64,000 bases of DNA from Sphingomonas sp. Leaf32 (lineage in GTDB: Bacteria > Pseudomonadota > Alphaproteobacteria > Sphingomonadales > Sphingomonadaceae), in NCBI RefSeq assembly GCF_001421765.1, contig NZ_LMLA01000014.1:62001-126000 (forward strand), given 5' to 3'. A program made the position numbers and the translations under genes. Shown here in pieces: positions 8,334-17,276 of the stretch. The notes beneath the pieces are model-generated. The model was given only the letters and a program-made list of their open reading frames with translations. It did no database searches and was not told the origin of the DNA. Each line of letters starts with the position of its first letter. The stretch's first letter is position 1.

Positions 8334-10601
8334 ATGGACCAGAGGGTCGCCCTGGATTCGCTCGATCGCATCGCGCTGATCGGTAATTTCCTGCCGCGCA
8401 AATGCGGGCTCGCGACCTTCACCACGGATACCTTCAATGCGTTGCGCGATCGCTATCCAGCGATGGCGGTCGACGTCTATGCCATGGATGACCGGCCCGG
8501 CGCCTATGCCTATCCACCGGAAGTCACCCACGCGATCGCGCAGAACGACCGCATCGCCTATCTCGACGCCGCGCGCCGGATCGAGGCGAGCGGCGCGCAG
8601 GCGGTGTGGGTCCAGCATGAATATGGCATCTATGGCGGGTCAGCCGGCGAACATATCGTCTCCCTGCTCGACCGGGTGAACGTGCCCGTCGTCATCACGC
8701 TGCACACCATCCTCGAACATCCCAATGCCGACGAGCGCCGCGTGCTCGAAGCACTGCTGCGCCGCGCCGCCAAGATCGTCGTGATGGCCGACAAGGGCCG
8801 CGAAATCCTGATGCGGGTGCATGGCACCGACGCGCGCAAGATCGTGACCATCCCGCACGGCGTCCACGATCGCCCGTTCGTGCGACCCGAATCGATGAAG
8901 GCGCGCTTCGGCTGGACCGGCCGCCCGGTCATCTTGACCTTCGGCCTGCTCGCCCCGAACAAGGGGATCGAGACGATGATCGAGGCGATGCCGACCGTGG
9001 CCGCATCGCACCCCGACGCGCTATACGTCGTGCTGGGCGCGACTCACCCGCATCTGGTCGCGCATGAGGGCGAAGCGTATCGTGACAGGCTGAAGGCGCA
9101 GGCCGCGACCCTCGGTGTTGCGGACAATGTCTGCTTCCTCGACGGCTTCGTCGAACAAGACGAACTGCTCGACTATCTGCAGGCCGCCGACCTATACGTC
9201 ACGCCGTACAGCAATCCGGCGCAGATCACGTCGGGCACGCTGTCCTATGCGGTCGGCGTCGGCAAGGTGGTGGTCTCCACCCCTTATGTCCATGCGACCG
9301 AGATCCTTGCCGACGACCATGGCGTTATCGTCGATTTCGGCGATGCCGCGGCGTTCGCGCGTGAAATCGTTGACCTGCTGGGTAACGACACGCGGCGCGA
9401 GACGCTGGCCAGCCGTGCCTATGCCCGTGGCCGGACGATGTTGTTCCCCTGCCTTGCCGAAGCGGCGATGATCGAGATCGGCCGCGCGGTCGCCGCCCGG
9501 CCCCTGCGGGTGCGGCCCAGCACCGATCTGACCGCGCTGCAGCCCGATTTCGCCGCGGTCGAGCGGATGAGCGATGCGACCGGCATGTTGCAGCATTCGA
9601 TCTATTCGGTACCCGACCGTCGCCATGGCTATTGCATCGACGACAATGCCCGCGCGCTGATCCTGATGTCGCAGATCGAGGATCTGGACCCGATCGTCCG
9701 GGACAAGTGGACGACGATCTATGCCTCGTTCCTGCAATATGCCTGGAACCCCGATCGTCGCCGGTTCCGCAACTTCATGAATTTCGACCGGACCTGGTGC
9801 GAGGATGAAGGGTCGGAGGATTCGAATGGTCGGACGCTTTGGGCGCTGGCGATCACCGCGCGCGATGCGCAGGCGCGCAAGCATCGCGACTGGGCGATGT
9901 CGCTGTTCGAGCAGACCGCGTCGATCGCGCTCGACCTGGGCAGCCCACGCGCGCGCGCCTTCGCCATGCTGGGCGCGGTCGCCATGCTCGATATCAACCC
10001 GAGCCATGCGCTGGCGACCGAGATCGCGACGCGATTCGGCACTGAACTGGTGACGCTGCTAGATACCGCGCGCCGCCCGGAATGGCGCTGGTTCGAAATC
10101 GTTCTGGCCTATGACAATGCCCGCCTGCCCGAAGCGATGATCCGCGCCGGTCATGCCCTGAAGCGTGACGACTTCCTGAAGGTAGGGCTGGACACGCTCG
10201 ACTGGATCGTCGCGCAGCAGACCTCGCCCGAAGGCCGGTTCCGCGCCATCGGAACAGAGAGTTTCAGCCGTCCCTATGCCGAACCGCTGCCGTTCGATCA
10301 GCAGCCGCTGGAAGCGCAGGCGACGGTCGAGGCCTGCATCGCGGCATGGGATGCGACCGGCGACACGCGCTGGGTCGACGAGGCGATCAAGGCCTATAAC
10401 TGGTATCTTGGCGCCAACGATCTCGACCTTCCGCTGGCAACCGCCAAGGATGGCGGCTGTTTCGACGGGCTGATGCCGACCGGATTGAACCGGAATCAGG
10501 GGGCGGAGTCGATTCTGGCGCTACAATTGGCGTCCTGCGCCATTTCCGCCCTTTCAAAGGGTCGCGCTTCCGTGGCAGACCCGCGCCGCGCCGTGGCCTG
10601 A
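8334..10601 (+). CDS. GT4-family glycosyltransferase with C-terminal toroid-like domain
   Basis: A 755-residue protein. Residues 1-380 form a GT-B glycosyltransferase of family 4: GNFLPRKCGLATF at the N-terminus, VQHEYGIYGG, VVITLHTILEHP, a switch to domain two at FGLLAPNKGIETMIEA, and the donor-site region DLYVTPYSNPAQITSGTLSYA. Residues 400-740 form a separate helical domain containing VPDRRHGYCIDDNARALIL, FMNFDRTWCEDEGSEDSNGRTLWAL and QQPLEAQATVEA, reminiscent of alpha/alpha-toroid carbohydrate-active domains. SD agaggaac precedes ATG 8334. The next gene is GH130, which suggests a shared substrate, probably a mannose-containing glycan. The linkage made is not predictable from sequence alone. 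Confidence 0.85.
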   Translation: MDQRVALDSLDRIALIGNFLPRKCGLATFTTDTFNALRDRYPAMAVDVYAMDDRPGAYAYPPEVTHAIAQNDRIAYLDAARRIEASGAQAVWVQHEYGIYGGSAGEHIVSLLDRVNVPVVITLHTILEHPNADERRVLEALLRRAAKIVVMADKGREILMRVHGTDARKIVTIPHGVHDRPFVRPESMKARFGWTGRPVILTFGLLAPNKGIETMIEAMPTVAASHPDALYVVLGATHPHLVAHEGEAYRDRLKAQAATLGVADNVCFLDGFVEQDELLDYLQAADLYVTPYSNPAQITSGTLSYAVGVGKVVVSTPYVHATEILADDHGVIVDFGDAAAFAREIVDLLGNDTRRETLASRAYARGRTMLFPCLAEAAMIEIGRAVAARPLRVRPSTDLTALQPDFAAVERMSDATGMLQHSIYSVPDRRHGYCIDDNARALILMSQIEDLDPIVRDKWTTIYASFLQYAWNPDRRRFRNFMNFDRTWCEDEGSEDSNGRTLWALAITARDAQARKHRDWAMSLFEQTASIALDLGSPRARAFAMLGAVAMLDINPSHALATEIATRFGTELVTLLDTARRPEWRWFEIVLAYDNARLPEAMIRAGHALKRDDFLKVGLDTLDWIVAQQTSPEGRFRAIGTESFSRPYAEPLPFDQQPLEAQATVEACIAAWDATGDTRWVDEAIKAYNWYLGANDLDLPLATAKDGGCFDGLMPTGLNRNQGAESILALQLASCAISALSKGRASVADPRRAVA

Positions 10602-10639
10602 TCCGGCCACGGCCTCGGCCGGGACTATTGGACGCGCGA

Positions 10640-11920
10640 ATGCTGGAACTCTACAACCACCCCTTGCGGCTGTATGCCGACCCTTCGCGCGTGGTGGTGC
10701 GCCCCTTTCATATCGCATGGCAGCGTAACGGTTCGGCGCCCAGCCGTACCGAGCGGCTGGTCGGGGAGGTGCTGGCCATGTCGCCCGCCGAAGCCCGCGC
10801 CCAGCTCGAAACCGTGCTGAAGGACTTCGAAGCGCGGCATTGGCAGACGCGCCGCGTGTTCATGACGCGCTATGACGAGATCGAGACGGTGCTCGGCCTC
10901 GACGGCAGCACGATCAGCGATGAGAAACGGCAGCTGATCGGCGCCTATTTCTGCCACGAATACAGCTATGCCGCCGCCGCGCTGATGAACCCCAGCGCCG
11001 TGCCGCATTTCGACCAGTCGGGGATGCCCGACGGCAGCCTGCGTATCCTGATGTCGCTGCGTGCGGTCGGCGAAGGCCATATTTCGTCGGTCGCCTTCCG
11101 CGAAGGCATCATCACCGACGAAAACGAGCTGGTACTGGCGCCCGAGCCGCCCTTCGCCACCGCCGCCGATGCGATCGGTGAGGAGGACGAGGCGCCGGAA
11201 GGCGAGGTCACTGTCTTCCGTCATCGCGATTCGACGCTGTCAGGCACGGTGATCTTTCCGATCACCCAGGCGCAGTCGAAGGGGCTGGAGGACATGCGCC
11301 TCGTCCACTTCACCCATGACGACGGCTCGGCCGAATGGCTCGGCACCTACACCGCCTATAACGGATCGATGATCCAGTCGGAGCTGCTGCGCACCGGCGA
11401 CTTTCGTGCGTTCGATCTGGTGCCGATGACCGGCAGCGCCGCGCGTAACAAGGGCATGGGCCTGTTCCCGCGCAAGGTGAACGGCCAGTACATGATGATC
11501 GGCCGGCAGGACGGGGAGAACCTGTTCCTCATCAAGTCCGACACGCTGACCCATTGGGACGAGGGCGAGCTGCTGCTCAAGCCCGTCTATCCGTGGGAGC
11601 TGGTGCAGATCGGCAATTGCGGTCCGCCGATCGAGATCGATCAGGGCTGGCTGTTGCTCACCCACGGCGTCGGCGCGATGCGCAAATACGCCATCGGCGC
11701 GGTACTGCTGGACAAGGACGACCCGTCCAAGGTCATCGGCCGCACCCGCGAACCGATTCTGGCGGCAGCGAACGAGGATCGCGAAGGCTATGTCCCCAAC
11801 GTGGTCTATTCCTGCGGCGCGCTGCGCCATGGTGACCGGATCTTCATCCCGTACGGCGTGGCCGACAGTTCGGTCGCGTTCGCGTTCGTGACGATCGAGG
11901 CGCTGATCGCGGCGATGTGA
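10640..11920 (+). CDS. Glycoside hydrolase family 130 protein (mannoside phosphorylase-like)
   Basis: About 426 residues. GH130 enzymes phosphorolyse or hydrolyse beta-mannosides. The catalytic general-acid Asp lies in the family motif GLEDMRLV (about 215-222), followed by blades of a five-bladed propeller such as YNGSMIQSELLRT, NKGMGLFPRKVNGQYMMIGRQDGEN, NCGPPIEIDQGWLLLTHGVG and IPYGVADSSVAFA. The first 200 residues hold a helical extension (EVLAMSPAEARAQLETVLKDFEARH) that small GH130 enzymes lack. ATG 10640 is preferred; TTG 10628 is also in frame. It starts 38 bp after the GT4 stop and is very likely cotranscribed. Whether it is a phosphorylase or hydrolase cannot be told here. Confidence 0.88.
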   Translation: MLELYNHPLRLYADPSRVVVRPFHIAWQRNGSAPSRTERLVGEVLAMSPAEARAQLETVLKDFEARHWQTRRVFMTRYDEIETVLGLDGSTISDEKRQLIGAYFCHEYSYAAAALMNPSAVPHFDQSGMPDGSLRILMSLRAVGEGHISSVAFREGIITDENELVLAPEPPFATAADAIGEEDEAPEGEVTVFRHRDSTLSGTVIFPITQAQSKGLEDMRLVHFTHDDGSAEWLGTYTAYNGSMIQSELLRTGDFRAFDLVPMTGSAARNKGMGLFPRKVNGQYMMIGRQDGENLFLIKSDTLTHWDEGELLLKPVYPWELVQIGNCGPPIEIDQGWLLLTHGVGAMRKYAIGAVLLDKDDPSKVIGRTREPILAAANEDREGYVPNVVYSCGALRHGDRIFIPYGVADSSVAFAFVTIEALIAAM

Positions 11921-11953
11921 GGGGGGAGCGCCGGTCGCCCTGCCCCCCCCACA

Positions 11954-12037
11954 CGTCATCCCAGCGCAGGCTGAAATCTCCCCGTGGCAAGGGCGTCCTG
12001 CCTACCGCAAGAGATTCCAACCTGCGCTGGAATGACG
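11954..12037. repeat. REP-like inverted repeat between convergent genes
   Basis: Left arm CGTCATCCCAGCGCAGGCTG (11954-11973) and right arm ending AACCTGCGCTGGAATGACG (12037) are imperfect complements around a 35-bp spacer. It lies between the GH130 gene (plus) and the AraC gene (minus), both ending toward it. Confidence 0.75.
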
Positions 12038-12070
12038 TTTGCGGCGAGGCAGGGCACGCCCCCCCCGCCC

Positions 12071-13000
12071 CTACAGCCGGTGCAGCGCCTGTGTCGCGCT
12101 ACCCAGCACCGCCGCCCGCGCACGCAGGCTGGCGACCAGAAATTCAGTCTGCGCATGGAGGAACCGACGCGGCGTGGTGCCGAGTACCGCGTGTGCGTCG
12201 CGTAGGAAATGCGACGCGCTGACATAACCGGGGTCGATCCGCGAATAGTCCAGCTCGCCCTTCGATTCGATCAACGGCACCAGCGAGCGCAGGAACCGCG
12301 CGCGGATCAGCAACGTCTTGGGCACGAATCCGAAATACCGCCTGCATAGCCGTCGCAGCCGCTCGGGCGACATGTTCCACGCCGCCGCCGTATCCGCCAC
12401 GGCATTGGGCAGGTCGTCGGTCACCATTCGCGCAATACTGCGGATCTGGCCCTCATCTGCCGCCTTGGGTCCGATTTCGGCGAGCAGGAATCGGTCCAGC
12501 GCCGGCTTGACGCCATGTTCGTCGCGGACCGACGACAATAATGCCACCAGCCGTTCGGCGAAGCCCGGTCGCGCTGCCTTGGCCAGCGGCTCGATCCGGT
12601 CGGCATAGCGATCCGCCCCGCTATCGAAGAAGCGCGACCAGCCGAGCGCGCTGATGCCGAAGCCGATCATCACCCCGCCATTGGTGACGGTGTGGATCGC
12701 GTGGCTGGTCGGCCCGAACAGGCTGGCCTGCGGAAGCGGATCGCTGCGGAAGCGGCCGATCGATACCGCGATCGGCCCGGCGTCCAGCGTGACGCGGACA
12801 TTGGCGGTGCCGGGCAGGAACCAGTTCTCCAGCCCCGCCGCCCCCGGGCCGCTGGCGGCGTAGAGATGATAGCCGGTAACATAGTCGGCCAGCGCAGGAT
12901 CGGGCTGGTCATAGCGGATCGCCATGCCCGGCCGCATCTCGAACAGCGTGCGCGGAATGCCGGGCGTCTCCGTCCCGCCGGTAATATCTTGTAATTGCAT
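12071..13000 (-). CDS. AraC-family transcriptional regulator
   Basis: A 309-residue regulator. ATG 13000 is chosen: it lies 4 bp after the stop of the HerA-like gene, and upstream translation in this frame is low-complexity shadow of that gene. The N-terminal 170 residues (YDQPDPALADYVTGYHLYAA, GIGFGISALGWSRFFDSGADR) resemble the sensing region of sphingomonad AraC proteins with a DUF6597-like fold. The C-terminal 100 residues hold two helix-turn-helices: WNMSPERLRRLCRRYFGFVPKTLLIRA and IDPGYVSASHFLRDAHAVLGTTPRRFL. Targets are unknown. It is probably cotranscribed with the HerA-like ATPase. Confidence 0.85.
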   Translation of the reverse strand: MQLQDITGGTETPGIPRTLFEMRPGMAIRYDQPDPALADYVTGYHLYAASGPGAAGLENWFLPGTANVRVTLDAGPIAVSIGRFRSDPLPQASLFGPTSHAIHTVTNGGVMIGFGISALGWSRFFDSGADRYADRIEPLAKAARPGFAERLVALLSSVRDEHGVKPALDRFLLAEIGPKAADEGQIRSIARMVTDDLPNAVADTAAAWNMSPERLRRLCRRYFGFVPKTLLIRARFLRSLVPLIESKGELDYSRIDPGYVSASHFLRDAHAVLGTTPRRFLHAQTEFLVASLRARAAVLGSATQALHRL

Positions 13001-13004
13001 GATG

Positions 13005-14672
13005 CTATCCGCGAAACAGCCCGCCCAGGACACCGCGTAGCAGCCCGCCGACCAACCCGCCGCTCTTGGCCCGGCCGCCGCGCGTGGTGCCGAACACCTG
13101 CTTGCCGATCTCGTTGACGACGATCCGTCCCACCGCCGACCCGGCGGAGCGCGTCGCCGATTGGGTGGCGCGGTTCCACGGGTTGTTGGCGGCCTCCCGC
13201 TCGGCGGCACGTGCCGCGCGTTCGTCCTCGCGCGCGGCACGGTCGGCGGCGCGCTGGTCGGCGATGCGCTGGCGCTCGGCTTCCTTGGCCTGGCGCGCAT
13301 CCTCTTTCGCCTGCAACGCCGCTTCCTTGTCGGCAGTGGCCTGCGCCCTGGTCGCAGCAGCAGCGGCGGCGGCTTCTTCCGCCTTGGCGCCGAGCAGTTC
13401 CGCCGCCGACTCGCGATCGATCGCCGTGTCGTACCGATCGCCGACCGCATCGGTCTGCATCAGCACGCCGCGTTCGATCGGCGTGACCGGCCCGACGCGT
13501 GACCGGGGCGGACGGATCAGCGTGCGTTCGACCGGGCTGGGCGATCCATCGGCCTGCAGCACCGACACCAGTGCCTCACCGGTCTTCAGTTCGGTGATGG
13601 CTTGCGCGACGTCGAGCTTGGGGTTGGGACGGAAGGTCTCGGCCGCCGCCTTGATCGCGCGCGCTTCCTTCGGCGTGAAGGCGCGCAGCGCGTGCTGCAC
13701 GCGGTTGCCCAGTTGCCCGGCGATCGCATCGGGAATGTCGATCGGGTTCTGCGTCACGAAATAGATGCCGACGCCCTTCGACCGGATCAGCCGGACGACC
13801 TGTTCCACCTTGTCGACCAGCGCGTCGGACGCATCGTCGAACAGCAGATGTGCTTCGTCGAAGAAGAAGACGAGCTTCGGCTTGTCGGGATCGCCCACCT
13901 CGGGCAGCGTCTCGAACAGTTCGGACAGCAGCCACAGCAGGAAGGTGGCGTAGAGCCGGGGGGACGCCATCAGCTTGTCGGCGGCCAGCACCGACACGAT
14001 GCCGCGCCCATCCTCGGCGACCCGCATGAAGTCGGCAAGGTCGAGTGCCGGTTCGCCGAAAAAGCGGTCGCCGCCCTGGCCGCGCAGCTGCAACAACGCG
14101 CGCTGGATCGCGCCGACAGACTGCTTGCTGACATTGCCGTAGCGCGTGGTGAGATCATCGGCGCGCTCGGCGCAATGGGCCAGCATCGCCTGAAGATCTT
14201 CGAGGTCGAGCAGCAGCAGCCCTTCCTCGTCCGCGACGTGGAAGGCGATGGTCAGCACCCCGTCCTGCACGTCGTTGAGGTTCAGCATCCGCGACAGCAG
14301 CACCGGCCCCATTTCCGATACCGTCGCGCGGATCGGATGGCCGCTCTCGCCGAACAGGTCCCAGAACACGACGGGCGTATCGCGATATTGCCAGTCGCTA
14401 TCGCCGATCGCAGCCGCACGTTCGGCGAAAGCGGTATGCGGCTTGGCGGTCGCGCTGCCCGCCATGGCGATGCCCGACAGGTCGCCCTTCACGTCCGCGA
14501 CGAACACCGGCACCCCGGCGGCGGAGAAATTCTCCGCCAACCCCTGCAAGGTCACCGTCTTGCCGGTACCCGTCGCGCCGGCGATCAATCCGTGGCGATT
14601 GGCGCGCTTCAGGACCAGCGACTGGCGGATGCCGTCTGCGGTCGCGCCGAGGAAGAGTTCGGTGTCGGTCAT
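13005..14672 (-). CDS. HerA-like ATPase, DUF853 family
   Basis: A 555-residue P-loop ATPase of the HerA/FtsK superfamily (DUF853, E. coli YjgR-like). Walker A GATGTGKT at 32-39, VADVKGDLSG just after, Walker B VFFFDEAHLLF in the middle, and the arginine/sensor region GIYFVTQNPIDIPDAIAGQLGNRVQHALRAFTP. Residues 420-500 form a long Ala/Glu/Arg coiled coil, then a Gly-rich tail (GGLVGGLLRGVLGGLFRG). The role of this family is unknown; the fold suggests DNA or polypeptide translocation. It lies downstream of degP, separated by a strong terminator at 14741-14770, so it should have its own promoter. Confidence 0.85.
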   Translation of the reverse strand: MTDTELFLGATADGIRQSLVLKRANRHGLIAGATGTGKTVTLQGLAENFSAAGVPVFVADVKGDLSGIAMAGSATAKPHTAFAERAAAIGDSDWQYRDTPVVFWDLFGESGHPIRATVSEMGPVLLSRMLNLNDVQDGVLTIAFHVADEEGLLLLDLEDLQAMLAHCAERADDLTTRYGNVSKQSVGAIQRALLQLRGQGGDRFFGEPALDLADFMRVAEDGRGIVSVLAADKLMASPRLYATFLLWLLSELFETLPEVGDPDKPKLVFFFDEAHLLFDDASDALVDKVEQVVRLIRSKGVGIYFVTQNPIDIPDAIAGQLGNRVQHALRAFTPKEARAIKAAAETFRPNPKLDVAQAITELKTGEALVSVLQADGSPSPVERTLIRPPRSRVGPVTPIERGVLMQTDAVGDRYDTAIDRESAAELLGAKAEEAAAAAAATRAQATADKEAALQAKEDARQAKEAERQRIADQRAADRAAREDERAARAAEREAANNPWNRATQSATRSAGSAVGRIVVNEIGKQVFGTTRGGRAKSGGLVGGLLRGVLGGLFRG

Positions 14673-14740
14673 GGCCTGTCCCAGATGATCCGCAGGATAT
14701 GGACCGGGATCGCGGCGCAGGCAAATGCCGCCAGTGTACG

Positions 14741-14770
14741 AAAAAGGGCGGTGGGATGTCCCACCGCCCC
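14741..14770 (-). terminator. Intrinsic terminator of degP
   Basis: Read on the minus strand: ten-base stem GGGGCGGTGG...with loop near ACAT, closed by CCACCGCCC and followed by five T. It starts 10 bp after the degP stop. The stem is perfect and the U-tract present, so termination should be efficient. Confidence 0.9.
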
Positions 14771-14780
14771 ATTGCTGTCG

Positions 14781-16313
14781 TTACTTGGCCCCGTCGATTC
14801 CGACCGGCACGAACTGCGCGAACGGCGATCCGGGGAGCTGGGCGTACATCAGCACCTGCTTGGCACCCGACGCCCGGGCCTGCTGGATCGCGCGGGCCAG
14901 TTCGGCCTCCGACGTCACCGGCTGGCGATTGACGCTCTGGATCACCACGCCGCGGCGCAGCCCCTTGGTCGCGGCATCGCTGTTGGGATCGACGTCCGCC
15001 ACGACGACGCCGCGGATGGTCGAGTCGAGGCGCAACTGGCGGGCGATGGCCGGGCTCAGCGGCTGGACCACCAGGCCGGCGGTCGCCGCCAGGTTGGTGC
15101 TGGCGCGCGGCGTCGTCGGCGCACTGTCGGGATCGAACTGTTCGTTCTGCTGGGCGAGCTGATCGTTCGACGGACGCGTGCCGAGCGTCACCGGAATCTG
15201 CTGCCGCTTGCCGTCGCGCAACACGTCCAGCGTGACGCGGCTGCCCGGGGCTTCGTTGCCGACCAGATAGGTCAGCGACTGTTGCGGCGTGATTTCCTTG
15301 CCGTTCACCGCGATGATGACGTCGCCCGGACGGATGCCGGCGCGTGCCGCCGGCTCGTTCGGCGAAACGCCGTTGACCAGTGCGCCGCGATCCTTCGTGA
15401 TGTTCAGCGCGGTGGCGATGTCGGCGCTGATTTCCTGCTGCGTCAGGCCCAGATAGCCGCGCGACACCGACTGGCCCTTCATCAGCTTGTCGACGATCGG
15501 CTTGGCCTGTTCGGCGGGAATCGCGAAGCCGATGCCGATGCTGCCGCCGGTCGGCGACAGAATCTGCGAATTGATGCCGATGACATTGCCCTGCATGTCG
15601 AACATCGGACCGCCCGAGTTGCCCCGGTTGATCGCGGCATCGGTCTGGATGAAGCGATCATACGGCCCTTGGCCGACACGGTTCAGCGCCGACACGATGC
15701 CGGCGGTGACCGTACCCGACTGGCCCAGCGGGTTGCCGATCGTCAGCACCCAGTCGCCGACCCGTGCCTGTCGCGAATCGCCAAAGCGCACGAACGGGAA
15801 GGTCGCACCGTCGATCTTCAGCACCGCAAGGTCGGACAGCTCGTCGCGCCCGACCAGCTTCGCCTTATATTCCTTCTGGTCGGCCAGCGTCACCGTGATC
15901 GATTCGACCGTCGCCCCTTCAGCACCGGCCGATACGACATGGTTGTTGGTGACGATGTAACCGTCGCTGGAGATCAGGAATCCCGATCCCAGCGATTGCG
16001 CTTCCTGCGTCCGGGGCGCCGCGCCGCCGCCGCCCCCACGACCGCCGAAGAACTGTTCGAACGGCGTGCCCGAGAACGGGTTCGTCTGCTGCGGCACGGT
16101 GATGCGCTGCGTGGTCGAGATGTTGACGACCGCCGGCGACAGGCGCGCGACCATGTCGGCAAAGCTCATCGGCGCGCCCGCACGCGGGGCCGACACGGCG
16201 TTGATCGCGCCCGGCTCGTTCTGCGCGGTCTGTGCGTCCGACGGGTTGAGGGTCAAGGTGGCGGCAGCGCCGCCCAGCAGAAGTGCGGATGTAATGGCGT
16301 AGGCGTAACGCAC
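14781..16313 (-). CDS. degP: Periplasmic Do-family serine protease (DegP/MucD)
   Basis: A 510-residue envelope protease-chaperone. An N-terminal signal sequence (ITSALLLGGAAATLTL) leads to a trypsin-like domain with catalytic triad H125 (VTNNHVVS), D161 (LSDLAVLKI) and S233 (RGNSGGPMF). A Gly-rich loop (GGRGGGGG, 90-97) forms part of the LA loop. Two PDZ domains follow: one beginning near RGYLGLTQQEI with PAARAGIRPGDVIIAVNG, and a second near TAGLVVQPLSPAIA with RRGVVIQSVN. Length and layout match Do/MucD proteases. It sits 93 bp downstream of hflC on the same strand; together they are an envelope-proteolysis cluster. Confidence 0.95.
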   Translation of the reverse strand: MRYAYAITSALLLGGAAATLTLNPSDAQTAQNEPGAINAVSAPRAGAPMSFADMVARLSPAVVNISTTQRITVPQQTNPFSGTPFEQFFGGRGGGGGAAPRTQEAQSLGSGFLISSDGYIVTNNHVVSAGAEGATVESITVTLADQKEYKAKLVGRDELSDLAVLKIDGATFPFVRFGDSRQARVGDWVLTIGNPLGQSGTVTAGIVSALNRVGQGPYDRFIQTDAAINRGNSGGPMFDMQGNVIGINSQILSPTGGSIGIGFAIPAEQAKPIVDKLMKGQSVSRGYLGLTQQEISADIATALNITKDRGALVNGVSPNEPAARAGIRPGDVIIAVNGKEITPQQSLTYLVGNEAPGSRVTLDVLRDGKRQQIPVTLGTRPSNDQLAQQNEQFDPDSAPTTPRASTNLAATAGLVVQPLSPAIARQLRLDSTIRGVVVADVDPNSDAATKGLRRGVVIQSVNRQPVTSEAELARAIQQARASGAKQVLMYAQLPGSPFAQFVPVGIDGAK

Positions 16314-16406
16314 GGTTGGATGGTCCTCTCGAATTTGGCTCGCAACCCCTTCGGGGACGAACCTGCCACTACGTTGCTGAACGCGGTTTGAATGTCCGGG
16401 CGCGCC

Positions 16407-17276
16407 CTAGCGTTCCCGGCCACCGAATTCGCGGAGATAGCCGTTTTCCGGCGACAGGATGATCGACGTCGATCCGCCCTGCCCCGGCGCACCGGCGAAG
16501 GTCGTGCGATACGACTGCATCGCGCGCCAAAAGGCATAGAAATCGGCGTCCTTGCCGAAGCTGGCGGCATAGATACGCGCGGCCTCCGCCTCGGCATTGG
16601 CGCGCACGACCTGCGCGTCACGCTGCCCCTGCGCCTGGATCGTCGCCGCTTCCTGTTCGCGGGCCGAGCGCATCCGCGCCAGCGCCGAATCGAGCGGGCT
16701 GCCGGTTGGCAGGTCGGCATGTTTGATCCGCACGTCGACGATCTCCGCGCCGTACTGCCGCGCGGTCCGCTGCAAGGCGTTCTGGATATTGTCCATCACC
16801 TCCCCGCGCTCGGGGCTGAGCAGCGAGGCGAAGGTCCGCCGGCCGAGTTCGGCGCGCAACGCCGAGGACAGCAGCGGTTCCAGCTGGCTGGCGACGCGTT
16901 CCTCGGTATTCGCGGTCGAACCGGTCGAGATCACCGCCTGCAACGGATCGACGATGCGGAACCGGGCAAAGGCGTCGACCTCCAGCCGGAGCTGATCGGT
17001 CGACAATACCGGCTGGTTGTTCAGCTCGATGTCGAGCACCCGCTTGTCGATCCACACCACGCGGTCGAAGAACGGAATCTTCGCGACAAGACCCGCGCCG
17101 GTCCGCCCGAACGGCTGGTCGGCGCGATAGGGGTTGAGGATGCCGACCGGCTGCTGGAAGCGCAGGATCACCGCCTGCCGCGTTTCCGGCACGATCACGA
17201 TCGTGCTGAGCAACAGGATAGCGAGAACCAGCAGGGCGATGCCGACGGTCATCGGATTGCGCAGCGCGCGGTTCAT
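16407..17276 (-). CDS. hflC: HflC, SPFH-domain regulator of FtsH
   Basis: A 289-residue membrane-anchored prohibitin-like protein. One N-terminal transmembrane helix (VGIALLVLAILLLSTIVIVP), then the SPFH/band-7 domain from about residue 25 to 200 (WIDKRVLDIELNNQPVLSTD, GAEIVDVRIKHADLP), followed by the helical ARIYAASFGKDADFYAFWRAMQSY region typical of HflC. In E. coli HflK-HflC forms a large cage around FtsH and limits its proteolysis of membrane substrates. ATG 17276 overlaps the hflK stop by 4 bp (ATGA). Confidence 0.95.
   Translation of the reverse strand: MNRALRNPMTVGIALLVLAILLLSTIVIVPETRQAVILRFQQPVGILNPYRADQPFGRTGAGLVAKIPFFDRVVWIDKRVLDIELNNQPVLSTDQLRLEVDAFARFRIVDPLQAVISTGSTANTEERVASQLEPLLSSALRAELGRRTFASLLSPERGEVMDNIQNALQRTARQYGAEIVDVRIKHADLPTGSPLDSALARMRSAREQEAATIQAQGQRDAQVVRANAEAEAARIYAASFGKDADFYAFWRAMQSYRTTFAGAPGQGGSTSIILSPENGYLREFGGRER

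Noticed and set aside
12071..13450. AraC reading extended upstream to 13450
   Set aside because: The extra N-terminus is an Arg/Pro-rich shadow of the HerA-like gene; start 13000 is in the proper spacing.
13602..16391. Long plus-strand open frame (929 codons) opposite the HerA-like ATPase and degP
   Set aside because: It is a GC-rich antisense shadow; residue composition is His/Arg/Gln/Asp-heavy and no family motif is visible, whereas the minus strand carries complete known genes.
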